A DNA stretch of 64,000 nt from Lepraria neglecta. Its lineage: Eukaryota; Ascomycota; Lecanoromycetes; Lecanorales; Stereocaulaceae. This document shows, piece by piece, positions 10,759-22,494 of the stretch (positions are counted from its first letter, which is position 1; each line of letters begins with the position of its first letter). The stretch spans positions 2,480,001 through 2,544,000 of the forward strand of contig CM065653.1 of assembly GCA_033220425.1 (NCBI GenBank), in the 5' to 3' direction. The notes under the pieces are model-generated. The model was not told the origin of the DNA, searched no databases, and saw only the letters and a program-made list of their open reading frames with translations. Both the position numbers and the translations under genes were made by a program.

Positions 10759-13069
10759 TTATCTCGAAGAGATTGTCTGCCCTCCGCAATCAGGAATCTT
10801 CAGTCCCGACTTTAGGCTCCTTCCCGAATCCATCAGGCCCCACTTATCCTCCCATTGCTCGTCGGGTGTGTTGAATTGGACTTTCCAAGGCTCATCAAAG
10901 GCTTCAAACCTGAATCGCAGTGTATCAGTAAGAATTCCTGACCATCTCATAGCCTTTTTCAGAGTGTTCAACTCACCAAAAGAAATCCGTCTTGTTAGTC
11001 AGACTTTGACAAATGAAAGTATCCATAAAGGTATTCATCTCATCAATACCCGCCACACTTCCAGGGGTGCACGTATGTACGGACGAATTCCCACAGTCTT
11101 TTCCGCCTGCACTAGGCCACCCTGTCTCGGAGATGACGTTAATCTTATTTGTTCCTTGAGTCAAGGGGGTATCATTCTCCGTCCAGAAGTTGTACGTCCA
11201 TGCTGCTGCGACATCTGCACCGACACCTGCGAAGAAAGGGTGGACGTTTGACATAATGAGGTCTGAGTCTGCTGCGAGGCCTGCTGTCCAAGAGTCGCCT
11301 AGGTCGGAGGTGGCGACTGGGAGATCGATCTTTTGATTGGTCAAATTCTGCCTGACGCCGGACAAGGTGGTGCCCAGCTGGTCTAATGTCATGTCCTTGC
11401 GGTACAACACCTCGTTGCCAACTATGACGCCGGCGAATGGGCCGGCACCATTCTTTGAGAGAATGTCGTACATGGCGCTCAGGCCACGGTTATTCGTGGT
11501 TGAATTGTTGTCAAGCCAGACGCCGAGCCAGACCTTCATATCTGGCAGTGCAAGCTTCGAGATGGCGTGCAGCACCATTTCAGTTTGATTACAGTCAGTA
11601 CCATACAGACGGATAGTATTTGTAAGCTGAGAAAGGACTGCCACATCCATGGTAACATTATCCTGGCTTGGGGGGTTGGTAAGACAAGCTGGATACTGTG
11701 CATTGAAGGGCGTATAGTCCATTCCCGGGAACACCTTGTGAAGTCCAGGATTGTTCATCAACTTCTTTATTTGTGCCGAATTCATATCCAAGTCGCTGTC
11801 CTTCGGAGTAGATGATCCTGTATCGGAGGAAGACGAATCCGAGCTGTGTCTGTTTTTCAAAGCACCTATGACTCCACCAACAATAGCACCAATCACCACC
11901 AATGCTATAATGATGCCCACTATCCACCGTAACCTTTTTCGTCCCGAGGTCTGCTTGCTGAGCCACTGGCTCTTCTCAACTCCATTGTCTTCGAAGCCTG
12001 GCGCACCCGATGACCCAGGAACCGGGCCATATTGACCGCTTGGATCTCGGGCACCTGTTGGAACAGCATTTTTACGCCCAACGAGGCCTCCGAGTGTACT
12101 GAGAACTCCTCCTGCTGCTGCTGCACCCCCGACTCCAGCAGCACCTGCCGTTGCACCTGACTGATTTGGTTGGTTTTTGAGACCTAATATCGACCTCCTT
12201 GGCCGTAACGGTGGCGCCATTCCGTCGTCTCCGTCATCTTCGATCTCATCTGGGTTGATGTCACCTCGTCCTACTTGAGGGTCCCACGCCGTTGAGAAGC
12301 GATTGTAAGGATTGTCTGAGTATAAGCCACCAGCGTTGTCATAGGCCTCATGGTGGGGATAGTCGCTTAAAGGAATACTATGAGTCGAAGGGTAACCTCG
12401 GGGGGTCAGGTCTCCTGGCGTATGTATATCAGATCCTCTTCCATCGTCAAATGGATTAGATCGCCCTGAGGGAGCTGGTGATGAGAATGGATCCCTTGTT
12501 TGATGGCTAGATGGAGGGGCTGGCACATATGGTGTGCTCGTTCCTAATGTATCATAGCCTCGCTCTGGTGGAAACCCTCTATGTGCTTCTGGTATATCTT
12601 CTAAGCTTCGCATCGCCTCCACCCCACTTTCACGTTCGTTGGTGTTAGCGACACCATATGCAATGCCTGTTATTCCGCCACCAGCCGCCCTTTCCCCCAT
12701 ATTATCCGCACCAGGCGTTATCGTAGATGTAGTTCGGTTCGATGTTGAGTGGTCCAACCCCTGATTTCCGTAGGCACCTTCTTGGGCTTGCCTCGTGTTT
12801 AGTTGTATTTGAGGGCGGGTATATTCAGAGTCTGAGGAGTCGATAGGTTGGGGAAGTTGGTAAGCGAATGAAGCCTGAGACCTGTGCGCGGGAGGAGGGG
12901 GTGGGCTGTCGTTGTAACGCCTTGTTGGAGAATCTGTATAGGCTGGAGGGGAGGAAGGCTGCGTATCCCGAAAGGCATTGCTATCTTGTGTTAGGTAGCT
13001 TCGTCGATTTGCACTCAAGGAAGCTTCGTCATCGTCGTTGAAGCTGAAGGTACGACCTAGTCCCGACAT
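10759..13069 (-). CDS. btgC: GH17 endo-1,3-beta-glucanase, membrane-anchored (BtgC type)
   Basis: Two exons: 13069-10977 and 10909-10759, with a 67-bp intron; 747 residues. I chose ATG 13069 (MSGLGRTFSF), which matches the usual family start; an upstream in-frame ATG at 13099 adds ten residues. The N-terminal half is a disordered, Pro/Ser-rich cytosolic region. It is followed by a single transmembrane helix (WIVGIIIALVVIGAIVGGVI) that makes a type II membrane protein. The outer half is the glycoside hydrolase 17 domain. It contains the acid/base Glu in VIVGNEVLY and the nucleophile Glu in NVISETGWPS, then FEAFDEPWK across the splice junction. BtgC-type enzymes hydrolyse or remodel wall beta-1,3-glucan. 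Length and order agree with Aspergillus btgC. Confidence 0.93.
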
Positions 13070-14061
13070 TGTTAATCGCCTCTGAGTGAAGTGAGACAAA
13101 GTAATTCTGCGAATAATGCAAAGTGAAGGACTAGGCTGAGATTTGGGGCTGGTGGCGGAGCCTCGTATCCTTCTTGTTAGATGAATCAGCAGAACGAATA
13201 CAAAGGTCTCATAGTTATTTGTCTAGAAGCGAGCTTAGGTCCCAAAAAGAGAGGCTCCGCAGTTTCTGCTCTAGTCAAGAAGCGCCCAGCCGGGTTGGAA
13301 ACGTAGAGTAGCTATTTTTGGCACTGTTGATTTTCTCCACTGGTCTAGTGGTACCCGAGCAACTATCGCTTGTAAAGAGAGGTCTTGTTCGCTGACATGG
13401 TCTACATCTGCTCTGCGTATTCCAACCCCAAAAAACCCAATCAGCAGAGTGCTCTCCAGTAGGAAGATTTGTATACTCCAACATCCCTCTTTAACACTGG
13501 AAGCCAGAGGTTTGCGACCATCGCAACCGCCACGTTTTTATTAGGCGCTTGGCCCACCACCACCTGATCTCTTTATCTTCTAGTTGCAGCAAATGTTTTT
13601 TTATGCGATTTGAAGTACGCTGCGGCGAAAAATCTATTGAGAATGATGTGCTTGCTTGCTCAGCAAAACCTTGGCATGGGCTGTAATCAAAAGTTGTCTT
13701 GACTGGATCGGTAGTATAATATTTCGCAAAGTAGATCAGATCAATGAATAGGCTGGATCCAGGCCTCTATTGATTAGCAGGGTAATAGCCCATGTAGTAG
13801 AGCTACCAAGGTGGTAGTAGGACGGTATTAATCTATATACAAGGCTCTCAAGTCAAAGCATATGTACGCCGATAGGAGATGGTCAAGAGAAGGATTAAAA
13901 CTTAGATAGACTAGATGCTCTCTCGCCGTGTGTATATGTATGAATGCATCCCAAACGAGAGAATGCACAAGGGTATTCGCTCTTCCCCCTTCCAAGATCC
14001 CAAGCTCTGATAAAGGAGATATTATGTCAACGAATGCTACATGCAGATGACTGGAGGCACC
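13070..14061. other. Intergenic, btgC promoter and 3' end of the next gene
   Basis: About 1 kb. The part at 13,680-13,930 is AT-rich with short words such as CTACCAAGGTGGTAG (a small inverted repeat near 13,805). A TGGTCTAGTGGT word near 13,340 resembles a tRNA A box, but no B box follows. I see no gene. Confidence 0.4.
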
Positions 14062-17000
14062 TCAATCATGCAATCCAAATGCCTTTCTCAGCATTCCAAA
14101 TCTCTTCTTCTTCTCCGTCTTCCCCACAACTAGAGGTGCGGTCCTTGGGGGACCACTTTCACTTTGGACTCTGCCCATGTTTGGTCTCACTGAAGTACGA
14201 ATACCTACGGCAGGCCCATCAGAAGTCTGCGGTCTACTACCAGGAGCACTTTGAATGCCTCCTGGGCCTTGCGGCAAGGGCCATGAGATATCGTCTGCCA
14301 TCGTGATTTTCTTGGGTGTGTTTCGCCTCTGTAGTTTAGGACTCTTCGGCGAGTTCTGCGCTGTGCTTGTCGGAGAACCCAGAAGTGGCTGTCCTTGGGG
14401 AGCAGGGTCCGCCGTGGGAGAACTAGGGCCTATTACACGTTCATTCGTCTTTGGAGGCCCAGTGCCCATCATCCTCTCTGCTCTAGATCGCTCAAGCGGC
14501 GTATCTCTTCTTGCGGCACTTTCCATGTCAGATTTGTGCACTCTTGTGGGGTCATCGCTCTTCTTCCTGCTGCCCAGTGCACCGAAGAAGGACCGCTTCT
14601 TCTTCTCGGCAGCTTTCTTAGCCTGCAGACCGGATCCCATGGCTGCGGTTGGGGCATCTCCAGATGCAACACGGAGAGAGCCGGTTGCAAGTGCAGCTCC
14701 TTCTGGTTTGGTGTTAATAGGAGCAGGCTTAGTACCATTCATCTTTGCTTTCGAAGGAGCAGGTGCATTTTCAATCGAACTATCCTCGAGGTCGGTAGAA
14801 TCGCCTTCGTCGATACGTCGTGGTATACCTCGAACCGGTGTCAGTCCAGTTGGTTCGTCTTCGTCGCTGGAGTCGGCGAAGCGGCTAGTTGCTGCTGGTC
14901 GGGAGTAATCCTCGTCATCACTAGAATCACCGAAACGACTTAAGAAGCGTGAGCTTGCTTTTGACTCGACTGGTTTCGCCTTGGCTTTGCCGAAGCCGAA
15001 GCGCGAAGGTGACTTCGGGCGTTTTTCATCCATTGAAGAACCTCGAAGGGATGTACGCACTGGTTTGCCTGAGCTAATAGAGCCTCGCATGGAAGTCCGC
15101 ATGCCACCTCCACTAGGACCTGCCGAGCTGAAGGGACGACGCGCTGTCAAGCCGGTTGGGGATGATGTTCGAGCACTCAATGAGCCGGTGCGCAGAGACT
15201 GTGCTCCAGCATCCATTGATTGGGGTCTCATTGTTCGCTTCATATTGTACTTGCCGGCACTTGATGCGGACCGCCGCTCCTTCTTGAAGCTACTGGATGA
15301 GTCGCTGTTATTGCGGAACACGCTAGGTTTCACGGCCGGCTTTGGCTTCTTGGCCCGGGGAGCCACTGGTGTCAATGAAGTCGACGGTACACCCTCAGAA
15401 GCAGCTCGCGTATGAACGACTTGGGGCTTGTTGTAGTCCACCATTGCTACAGCTGATACTGGACGGTTTTTCTTTTGTAGTGCGCCTCTAGGTTCTGCTG
15501 GCGGTGGCATCGAAGTTCTTTTCGTGCTGTTTTTCGAAGCCGGTTTTGTGGGAGGTCCACCACGCATTGATGACCGCATTTGAGGCTCTTGTGCGGTCTC
15601 AGATTGTGATTTACGCATTGATGATTTCAAAGGAGCCGCTTGAGGTGACGCAGCTCTTGCGTTGTTATTCTGATATTGCTTATCTTGCCGACTAGGTAAG
15701 ACTGCTCTGCTGGCGTCCAAAGGGGGTGGGCTCGACTTTCTTGGCGACTTCTTCCTCTTCTTTTTCACGGAGTCCGGCCCTCTCATTGTCTTGTTAGGGA
15801 GGACTGGCTCGTCGATGGCTCCAGGGACAGCTGCTTGTTCCAGTTGCTGTTTCTTAGTCTGACTGAGTCCAGACCAGTAGGCTTGAGCCCTGTCCCATCC
15901 TTCGTCTGACCCTGGTTCGGACTGCTCGCTCGCGCTCCTTCCCAAAGGACTGCGTGTAGGAGCATTTGTAGCCGGAGCTTTCGCTGTTGGAGCCATGGAG
16001 GCCTTTGCAATAGGGGCCTTGAAGCTTGGGCTGGCAGGTGGCGATTTGGTGGCCAGAGGTACCATTGGACTGGCTGGACTTTCGACAATAGCGTTGATAG
16101 ACCCAAAGCCATCGCCGTCAAGGTCATCAACATCCTCTGCCGCATCGCTATATACACTTTCACCAGTGTCCTCAGACTCTTCGCCACTTTGAGCTTCGAT
16201 CTGTGTGCGCAAGTTTTCGGCCAATTCTCCAACATGTGGTGATCCAGGATCATGTTGATGAGCAGCAGCTTCTGGCTCAGGTTCTGCTAGGCCGACTGTT
16301 GCAGGTGTGATCACAGGCGAATGATGTTCAACAGCGTGGACTGTCGAGGCCTGGACGATTTCTGAGTTCTCTAAAGAACGTGGGAACCCCCCGGGTATTC
16401 CGATCCACCCATCTTTGTCTTGGCCGCTATTTTCTAGTGCTGGCGTAGCTGGCTGGAGCGCAATTGAAGGCACCGACGCGTCCGGCTCTCCAGATGGCTT
16501 TTTGGCTGTCCCCTCCTTCTCATCAAAGAGACCAGCCTCATCATCAGAATGATACCCACTTCCTTCGACGGAAGTGACCTGTGGAGGCAAGGGATCTTTG
16601 GAGTCACTCTGCGAGGTTGGTCCTGTCGAGGCTTTCTTTTCTCTAACCGCAGCATCTTGAGAAATAATACTTCCAACCACTTGGTCCGTAGATGTGTCCA
16701 TGCTGCGTAGCATATCCTGACCCCAATCCTCGCTATTTCTCCGCTCCTTTTCGGAATCAAGCATTGGCTCTTCGTGACGAGCTCGAACACTACCAAATGA
16801 GGGCAGTGCTGGTGTAGGCTTGATGATGCTGTCTTCTTCCGGATCCACGACTGCCCCTTCCTGCTTCTTAGACTCTCGGACAAGATCAAACCAGCTTCTA
16901 CCTTTCGTCTTGTTCTGGGGACTTTGAAGAAGTACAGGCGAGTCCGGAGTCATGGATGGGCTTGCAGCGCGGCCAACGGCAACAGAGTCGTCGTCAAAGC

Positions 17001-18716
17001 TCACCCGAACGCTCTTCTTTTTCTTGGGTACCGAACTCGATCCATCTGATATGTTGGAGGCTGTGTCGGAGGCTTCACCAGGGTTAAGGCTTGCGCGGCG
17101 ACCTGCGAGCCGGCTTGCGGTTGGAGACGCCCCTCGTGAGGAGGAGTGCTTCAGAGCAGATTTCGCGGGCGATACTGACCGTCCTGGCGGCTGATGCCTG
17201 GTGCCGCCTGGAGTCTCATATTCGGGCTGGGAGGAGAAGTGAGCAGCTCTGGCCGGGCTTAGCGATTGAGGTCGACCAGCGCCGGGTACATCTAAAGATG
17301 TACGCTTAGGTCCTTTAGGAGCATCGGCCTGACTGACGGATCTGTTGTGCTGGGGACCTTTTGACACAACCTTAGACGTGTTTGCAGGTGTGGTTGCGCC
17401 CACAGCACCATTCTGCGTCGCTTGGCCATTTGTCTTCTTCCCCGGTACTCTTCTGTCTTCCTGCTCTTCGGCCTCGCGATCTTCACGGACAATCGATGGT
17501 TGTTTCATCAACAAACCCGCTGCCCTAGTATTGTAATTTCGTGGCCGATCGGTTGCACTACTGAGTTCCGAAGTCGCTGAGTCGGTATCGGATGGGTACG
17601 CATTGCCGAATCCTTCGCTCGCTTCTTGAGTCTGAGAACCCGTAGCTGGAATGATCTTCTTTTTCTTCCCCTTGGGTTTTGGAGCCTCGGTGACGCCACC
17701 AGCCTGAGATCCAGTATCCGATGGTGGAGGCGTAGGTAGACCTTGGCCAGATTGCTGTTGTGGGGTGGCTTTTGATGCAGCTGCTTGAGCCGCACCACTG
17801 GTTATGCCAGTTGCGAGATGGCTCCCTTCCGATGAGCCTTTGGCTACCACCTTTTTCTTCTTCTTGACTGGTGCTGCGGCTGTCTCCTTTATTGAATCAA
17901 GTATCCGATTGACTTCCCCGTTGGGAAGCGCCCCTACCCCGGTAGGTTGCGTCGGTGGTGGAGACCTCACATGTTCACTAACTAAGAGTGATGTCGGAGA
18001 TGAGTTCTGAGGGCTCATCGGCCTTGAGAAGTTGATCGAGGCTCTGCTTCCTGGACGATCAAGCTCGCCGACAGTATCTAGGCTGCTTAATCTGGCCTTC
18101 GGCCCTCCCTGGTTGCGGTTCACGTTTCCCGGTCCCCTGTCTAAACTTGCGCCGCGTCCTCTGGGCAGCCGCGGGGGTGTAGAGCTGACTCTTTCTGGTG
18201 GGTCCACACTTGCTGCTCTCCGAGCAGCCATTTGTGGTATTGGCATGGGTGCGGCATATCCTTTAGGAAGCGCCGGTACTGGAGGAGGCTGTTCATAGCG
18301 CGTGTATGTTCCTTGCGTAGAGGCAGGGCGGTTTGGAGCAGGCGAGGGCACATCTCTGAATGTCCGCTCGGTCAGGGACCCGCCGCTGCCTCTCCGCTGT
18401 AGTCCCGGTCGGTCTGATGCGCTGCCATTTGAAGAAACAGAGCTTTTCCTCTGCATACGCTTGGTTTGTATCTGGCCGACGGGCGTTGGGCTCGTGGTAT
18501 GAGAGCGTAGAGCTGCAGCTGCAGCGGCATTTGAAAGGTTGGCAATGGAATTCCGATTCGCAAGGAAAGCTTGTGTAGCTGCAAGAGATGCAGCAGAGCT
18601 AGGTGTGGACTTCACAACTCGGGGCTGTAGATGATATCAGCATGGGAATGGCATTCCTATCTAAGGATTCCAGCTGAACTGACGGGATTTGAGCTCGCTC
18701 TCTTTCGGTGGAACAT
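14062..18716 (-). CDS. Large disordered protein, possibly a Seg1-type eisosome scaffold
   Basis: Two exons: 18716-18684 (11 codons) and 18624-14062, joined over a 59-bp intron with branch GCTGATAT and acceptor CTACAG; 1531 residues. The long frame alone has no ATG at its front (it would start at GTG), and the short first exon supplies MFHRKRASSNP before PRVVKSTPSSAASLA. The protein is almost wholly disordered: Ser/Pro/Lys-rich, with many RRxS-type phospho-site candidates, runs of Lys (KKKKK) and acidic SSDDED patches. A conserved-looking block sits at each end (AASLAATQAFLANR...AAAAALRS, and KKRFGMLRKAFGLHD). The N-terminal pattern and the basic start recall the fungal Seg1/eisosome stability family, but I hold that only weakly. 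It is divergently arranged with the epoxide hydrolase gene. Confidence 0.8.
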
Positions 18717-19388
18717 TGCTGCTAATTGTTCGGTCTCGCGACAACGTCCTAAGAAGCCCTCCTGCAACACCCACTCTCGTCGCGTGGGCAGGGGGAGATT
18801 TCTCGAGGGACTATCGTCGCTCGGTCTCGGAAGAAAACATCTGGCGCAATTTCCTTGCTAGCTCGCCTGACGCGGAGCCGGTAGGATGATAACACCTCAG
18901 CTTAAAGTAGATTTGAAGGGGGCTGAATGTTGCCGATAAATTCAACGACTATTTCGTGATTATTGAAGGAGTTCGAGGCAGATATGCATGGACTATGAGG
19001 CGAAGTTGATTTGTTTCCGACCCTGCTTTCGCAATGAATGGGATGTCGCGGGAACGCGGGCAAACTGCCTGGTCTAGATTCTTTAGTACAACGCACCAAC
19101 GCACCACCATGCCACTAGAGCATGTATCATCAATCGCTGATGGGTTTTTGGGGACGTCATTTACTTGCCGGACTTCATTCTTAGAGGAAATTTACTGCAA
19201 GAGTAACGAGAACTTTCACTGTTATTCCAGTTCTGCAGAATCGATTTTTCTCTCCATAAGCTTCCGACGTGTTTATACTACTGGTATGACGGTCTCAAAT
19301 TTAACGTCTATTCGTTTTATGGACTTCTGTTCGATGTGAACCAAGGTCCCATTGGCTAGTTGCCTCCCATTCTTGTCTTTTCAACGCA
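18717..19388. other. Divergent promoter region
   Basis: About 670 bp between the large disordered protein gene (-) and the epoxide hydrolase (+). It must hold both promoters. Short frames here do not show conserved content. Confidence 0.5.
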
Positions 19389-20528
19389 ATGCCACTTACA
19401 CCTCTTCCCCCGGGCCTCCGGGAAAGCCAAATCACAAGCAGTGCTTCAGACCTGTCCTACCACATCATCGAGGCTGGACATAAAGGTAGCCCTCTTGTCC
19501 TTCTCCTTCATGGCTTCCCCGAGCTGGCCTATTCCTGGCGCAAGGTCATGCCTTCTTTGGCGAAAGCCGGCTACTACGTCGTAGCGTTTGACCAGCGAGG
19601 CTATGGCAGAACCACAGGCTGGGACACGAGAAACTTCGAGGAGGTAGACTTGCAAACTTTTGTCCAGACGAATCTCGTGCGAGACATGATCGTACTAATA
19701 AATCGGCTTGGCTACCATCAAGTAGAGTGCGTCGTTGGCCACGACTTTGGCTGCGTTCCTGCTGCATTGTCCGCTTTGATTAGGCCGGATATCTTTCGCA
19801 ACGTTGTTCTGTTGGGCCATCCGTTCCAAGGATCTCCCAAACTACCTTTTGGTTTCAGTCCAGATGAGGAGGAACAGTTAACGAAGCCTGGCATGATTGA
19901 AGAACTTGGACAGCTAAACCCGCCGAGGAAACACTATAGATGGTATTACTCGACAGCTGAAGCCAACAAGGAAATGGCGCCACGCGAAGGACTCCATGAA
20001 TTCTTGAGAGGGTACTTTCATCTGAAGAGCGGAGACGCCGAAAATAACCCTCATCCACTGGAAAGCATGACAGCAACAGAGCTCGCAAAGTTGCCGCATT
20101 ACTATGTTATGCCTTTAGAGCTTGGTATGCGAGACACTGTTGCTCAAGACATGACGGCAGAAGAACAGGTCAACGTCCGCAAGAAGTCTCAACGCTGGCT
20201 GCCTGATTCCGATCTCGAAGTTTACGTTAACGAATTCGGGCGTACAGGATTCCAAGGTGGACTGAATTGGTATCGCATCATGACTGATCCGAAGCTACGC
20301 AAAGACCTTGATATTTTCGCGGGCAAGAAGATCGAGGTGCCTCTTTTATGCGTAAGCGGGACGAAAGACTGGTTGATTTATCAGACTCCTGGGGCAGTGA
20401 ACAACATGAAGGAAGCTTGCATTGATTTTCGGGGTATCACTTGGGTTGAGGGCGCCGGTCATTGGCCTCAACAGGAACGACCTGAACAGGTCATTGAGGA
20501 GGTGCTCAAACTATTGAATACGGGATAG
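19389..20528 (+). CDS. Epoxide hydrolase-type alpha/beta hydrolase
   Basis: A single exon of 379 residues starting at ATG 19389. The fold is read from the oxyanion motif HGFPE at residues 41-45, DQRGYG at 68-73, the nucleophile Asp119 in GHDFGC, and the catalytic His358 in GAGHWPQQE. The position of Asp at the nucleophile elbow, rather than Ser, points to the epoxide hydrolase / haloalkane dehalogenase branch; HGFPE favours epoxide hydrolase. Two lid Tyr residues that activate the epoxide are plausible in RWYYST or GLNWYR, but I cannot assign them firmly. The enzyme would turn epoxides into diols, with an unknown natural substrate. No signal peptide is seen, so it is probably cytosolic or peroxisomal. 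It converges on the next gene with a 201-bp gap. Confidence 0.9.
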   Translation: MPLTPLPPGLRESQITSSASDLSYHIIEAGHKGSPLVLLLHGFPELAYSWRKVMPSLAKAGYYVVAFDQRGYGRTTGWDTRNFEEVDLQTFVQTNLVRDMIVLINRLGYHQVECVVGHDFGCVPAALSALIRPDIFRNVVLLGHPFQGSPKLPFGFSPDEEEQLTKPGMIEELGQLNPPRKHYRWYYSTAEANKEMAPREGLHEFLRGYFHLKSGDAENNPHPLESMTATELAKLPHYYVMPLELGMRDTVAQDMTAEEQVNVRKKSQRWLPDSDLEVYVNEFGRTGFQGGLNWYRIMTDPKLRKDLDIFAGKKIEVPLLCVSGTKDWLIYQTPGAVNNMKEACIDFRGITWVEGAGHWPQQERPEQVIEEVLKLLNTG

Positions 20529-20729
20529 TCCTGATAACTTCAAAGCATTCGATCTTTGTGGCCAGCTTCCAGCTCTCCACTCTTTCAAACGATGCGAAAG
20601 CTCGAGCAGTTCTCTGTAAACCTTCGAGGTAGAAACCCACAGCCGAGATATCATGGCTGGCAGTAAACACATCCCGAGCGCGCAGTCCGTACAGTTTTGT
20701 AAACGTAGGAAGCTGTAATTCGCCGCTTT

Positions 20730-22143
20730 TCATTTGAATTCCCGACTCTCCCCAATATCACAAACATCAAATACCCCTGTTTCTGGCATGTCACTCTTCG
20801 CTAAAGCTTTCTTGAGGAGCTGAGGCGGCTCCAAGGCATCCTCCTCCGTCAGCACCCATGTTCCCCAATGTATACCCATCGCCCGCCTACATTTGGTGTC
20901 CATGAAAATGTTGACGCTATCAAAGGGATTTGCGTGCATTGGCGACATGATGTAGCGAGGGTCATAAGCGCCTATTGGGATCAAACCAAGATCGAAGGGT
21001 CCTCGAAGGTCACCAATTTGTTTGAAGGCCGGGCAGTGTGGATAGCTGTGCTCTGGCCCATAGTCGTCTACGCCCTTCGGTAGCTCGGGAACTGCTCGAT
21101 AGCCGGTGTCGCCACCAAAGTACACTTTCCTGCCTCCGCTCTCTACACTCCAACTTGCCCACAGAGAAACGCCCTTGTCGAATGCAGTTCTGGCGCTGGT
21201 ATGTTGACAGGGAAGACATCCGATGCGGGCCAGTATGCTTTGAGACTTCTCTCCTGCTGAGCTTGCTGCCACATCTGTGCTGGATACAGCAGGTTTGCTT
21301 GCCGCAGGCGACAAGTTCATGTCTCGTTCCTCCCACCAGTCAAGCTCCGTCACCCCCTCATGTATGCCGGACTCTGCGAACCATTTTTTGTTGCCGAGCG
21401 GGACGAAGAATTGCACATTCGGGTGCTTTGCCTTGATCTTCATAATAGTAGGGTGGTCCATATGATCATAATGATTATGTGATATGACGACGGCGTCAAC
21501 GGTTGGAATATCTTCGATCTGGCAGGGGACTTCTGTGTATCGTTTGGGGCCGAGCCACGTGAACGGACTGCATCGTTCACTGAAGACGGGATCAAATAGA
21601 ACACGGAATCCTTGTGGGAACTCTACGAAGTAGCAGGCATGGCCGAGCCATGTTGCTCGGAGAATCGGCGTATCTCGCGAAGGGAGGAAGTCAGGTTTCC
21701 GGACAGTGACTGTGGGAGGTGTGGTGTCCGGGCTGTTTGCCAGACCCTTGTAACGTCGCCTAGGGACTGTGAGCTTGGAGACTCAAATGAGATCTGACGG
21801 AGATAACTCCACACACCATATCATAGCTTTCATAATCGCCGGGCCACTCATGTTTCTCCAGCTCTCCTGCGACGAGATGCCCAAATTAGCATGACTTCAT
21901 AGTCAAGTTATTGAGCTCAATGCTCACCCAGGGATTGATGAAACCCTTGCCATCTTTGAGGTGATGGATCTTGTCCTTGGCATCCTCTGGCTGGGCTCCA
22001 GTAACCGATGCTGATGAGATTGTAGCAGCATACAAAGCCGCAGCTGTTGCTGAGCTCGACATTGTTTGAGAGCTATAAGATGATTTGCGGGAATGATCAG
22101 ACTTCTTCGGCAAACAGAAGAAGCGGCGGAAAAATGCTCGCAT
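20730..22143 (-). CDS. NAPE-PLD-like metallo-beta-lactamase-fold hydrolase (FMP30 type)
   Basis: Three exons: 22143-21928, 21866-21817 and 21759-20730, with introns of 61 and 57 bp; 431 residues. The middle exon is only 50 bp but its sequence (ESWRNMSGPAIMKAMI) is typical of the family. The zinc site is clear: SHNHYDHMDH (HxHxDH), then Cys/His-rich LPCQHTSART, GGDTGYR and PIGAYDPRYIMSPMH, and a late His in GIHWGTW. The family includes mammalian N-acyl-phosphatidylethanolamine phospholipase D and yeast mitochondrial Fmp30. The basic, Phe-rich start (MRAFFRRFFCLPKK) could act as a membrane or mitochondrial signal. It would release N-acylethanolamines from membrane lipid; this is inferred from the family. 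Its promoter is shared with BCS1 and is split by a transposon. Confidence 0.9.
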
Positions 22144-22382
22144 CAGGACGTAGAGGGAACTGAAGAAAGGAATGTGAGATCAAGGAGACGATAATGTTTT
22201 GTAGGACGAGACAGGCAGTAGCGAACGGCTTCGGTCACTAGGTTGATCCGATTTTAGTCGTCATTGCATGGCTTAACTCCGTCGACGGGATTGTAAGCTT
22301 AAAAGAACTGTTTAATAGCGAGCAGTCTATGAAGAAGCTGTACCTTGGCTCCAAGGACTCTCCAATCGTTTGATGAGGTCAT
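22144..22382. other. Left part of a divergent promoter, cut by a transposon
   Basis: Non-coding sequence between the NAPE-PLD-like start codon and the transposon's left flanking repeat. With 23783-23895 it makes up the roughly 350-bp ancestral promoter shared with BCS1. Confidence 0.6.
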
Positions 22383-22387
22383 GGTGT

Positions 22388-22451
22388 CTCCCGGGGTAAA
22401 AATAAATTGGCCGATCTGCGCCTGATTTTTGCCCCCAGCCAAAACAGTACT
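22388..22451 (+). repeat. Left terminal inverted repeat
   Basis: Begins CTCCCGGGGTAAAAATAAAT and runs 64 bp to CAGTACT. It is identical to the reverse complement of the right repeat. Confidence 0.95.
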
Positions 22452-22494
22452 GTTTTTCTTCCTTTCCCTAATACCTTACCTTAATTCGATTAAT

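Noticed and set aside
13320-13400. A tRNA-like A box (TGGTCTAGTGGT)
   Set aside because: No B box, no acceptor-stem pairing and no terminator at the right distance.
14255-18578. Several 60-217-codon plus-strand frames over the large disordered-protein gene
   Set aside because: They are antisense shadows of a biased Ser/Pro/Lys-rich coding sequence.
18631-18889. Plus-strand frames ending in NFLASSPDAEPVG
   Set aside because: They overlap the first exon and intron of the minus-strand disordered-protein gene, lack a good start, and have no recognised domain.
19034-19339. A 101-codon frame upstream of the epoxide hydrolase
   Set aside because: Lies in the divergent promoter, has no protein-like composition, and cannot be joined in phase to the hydrolase.
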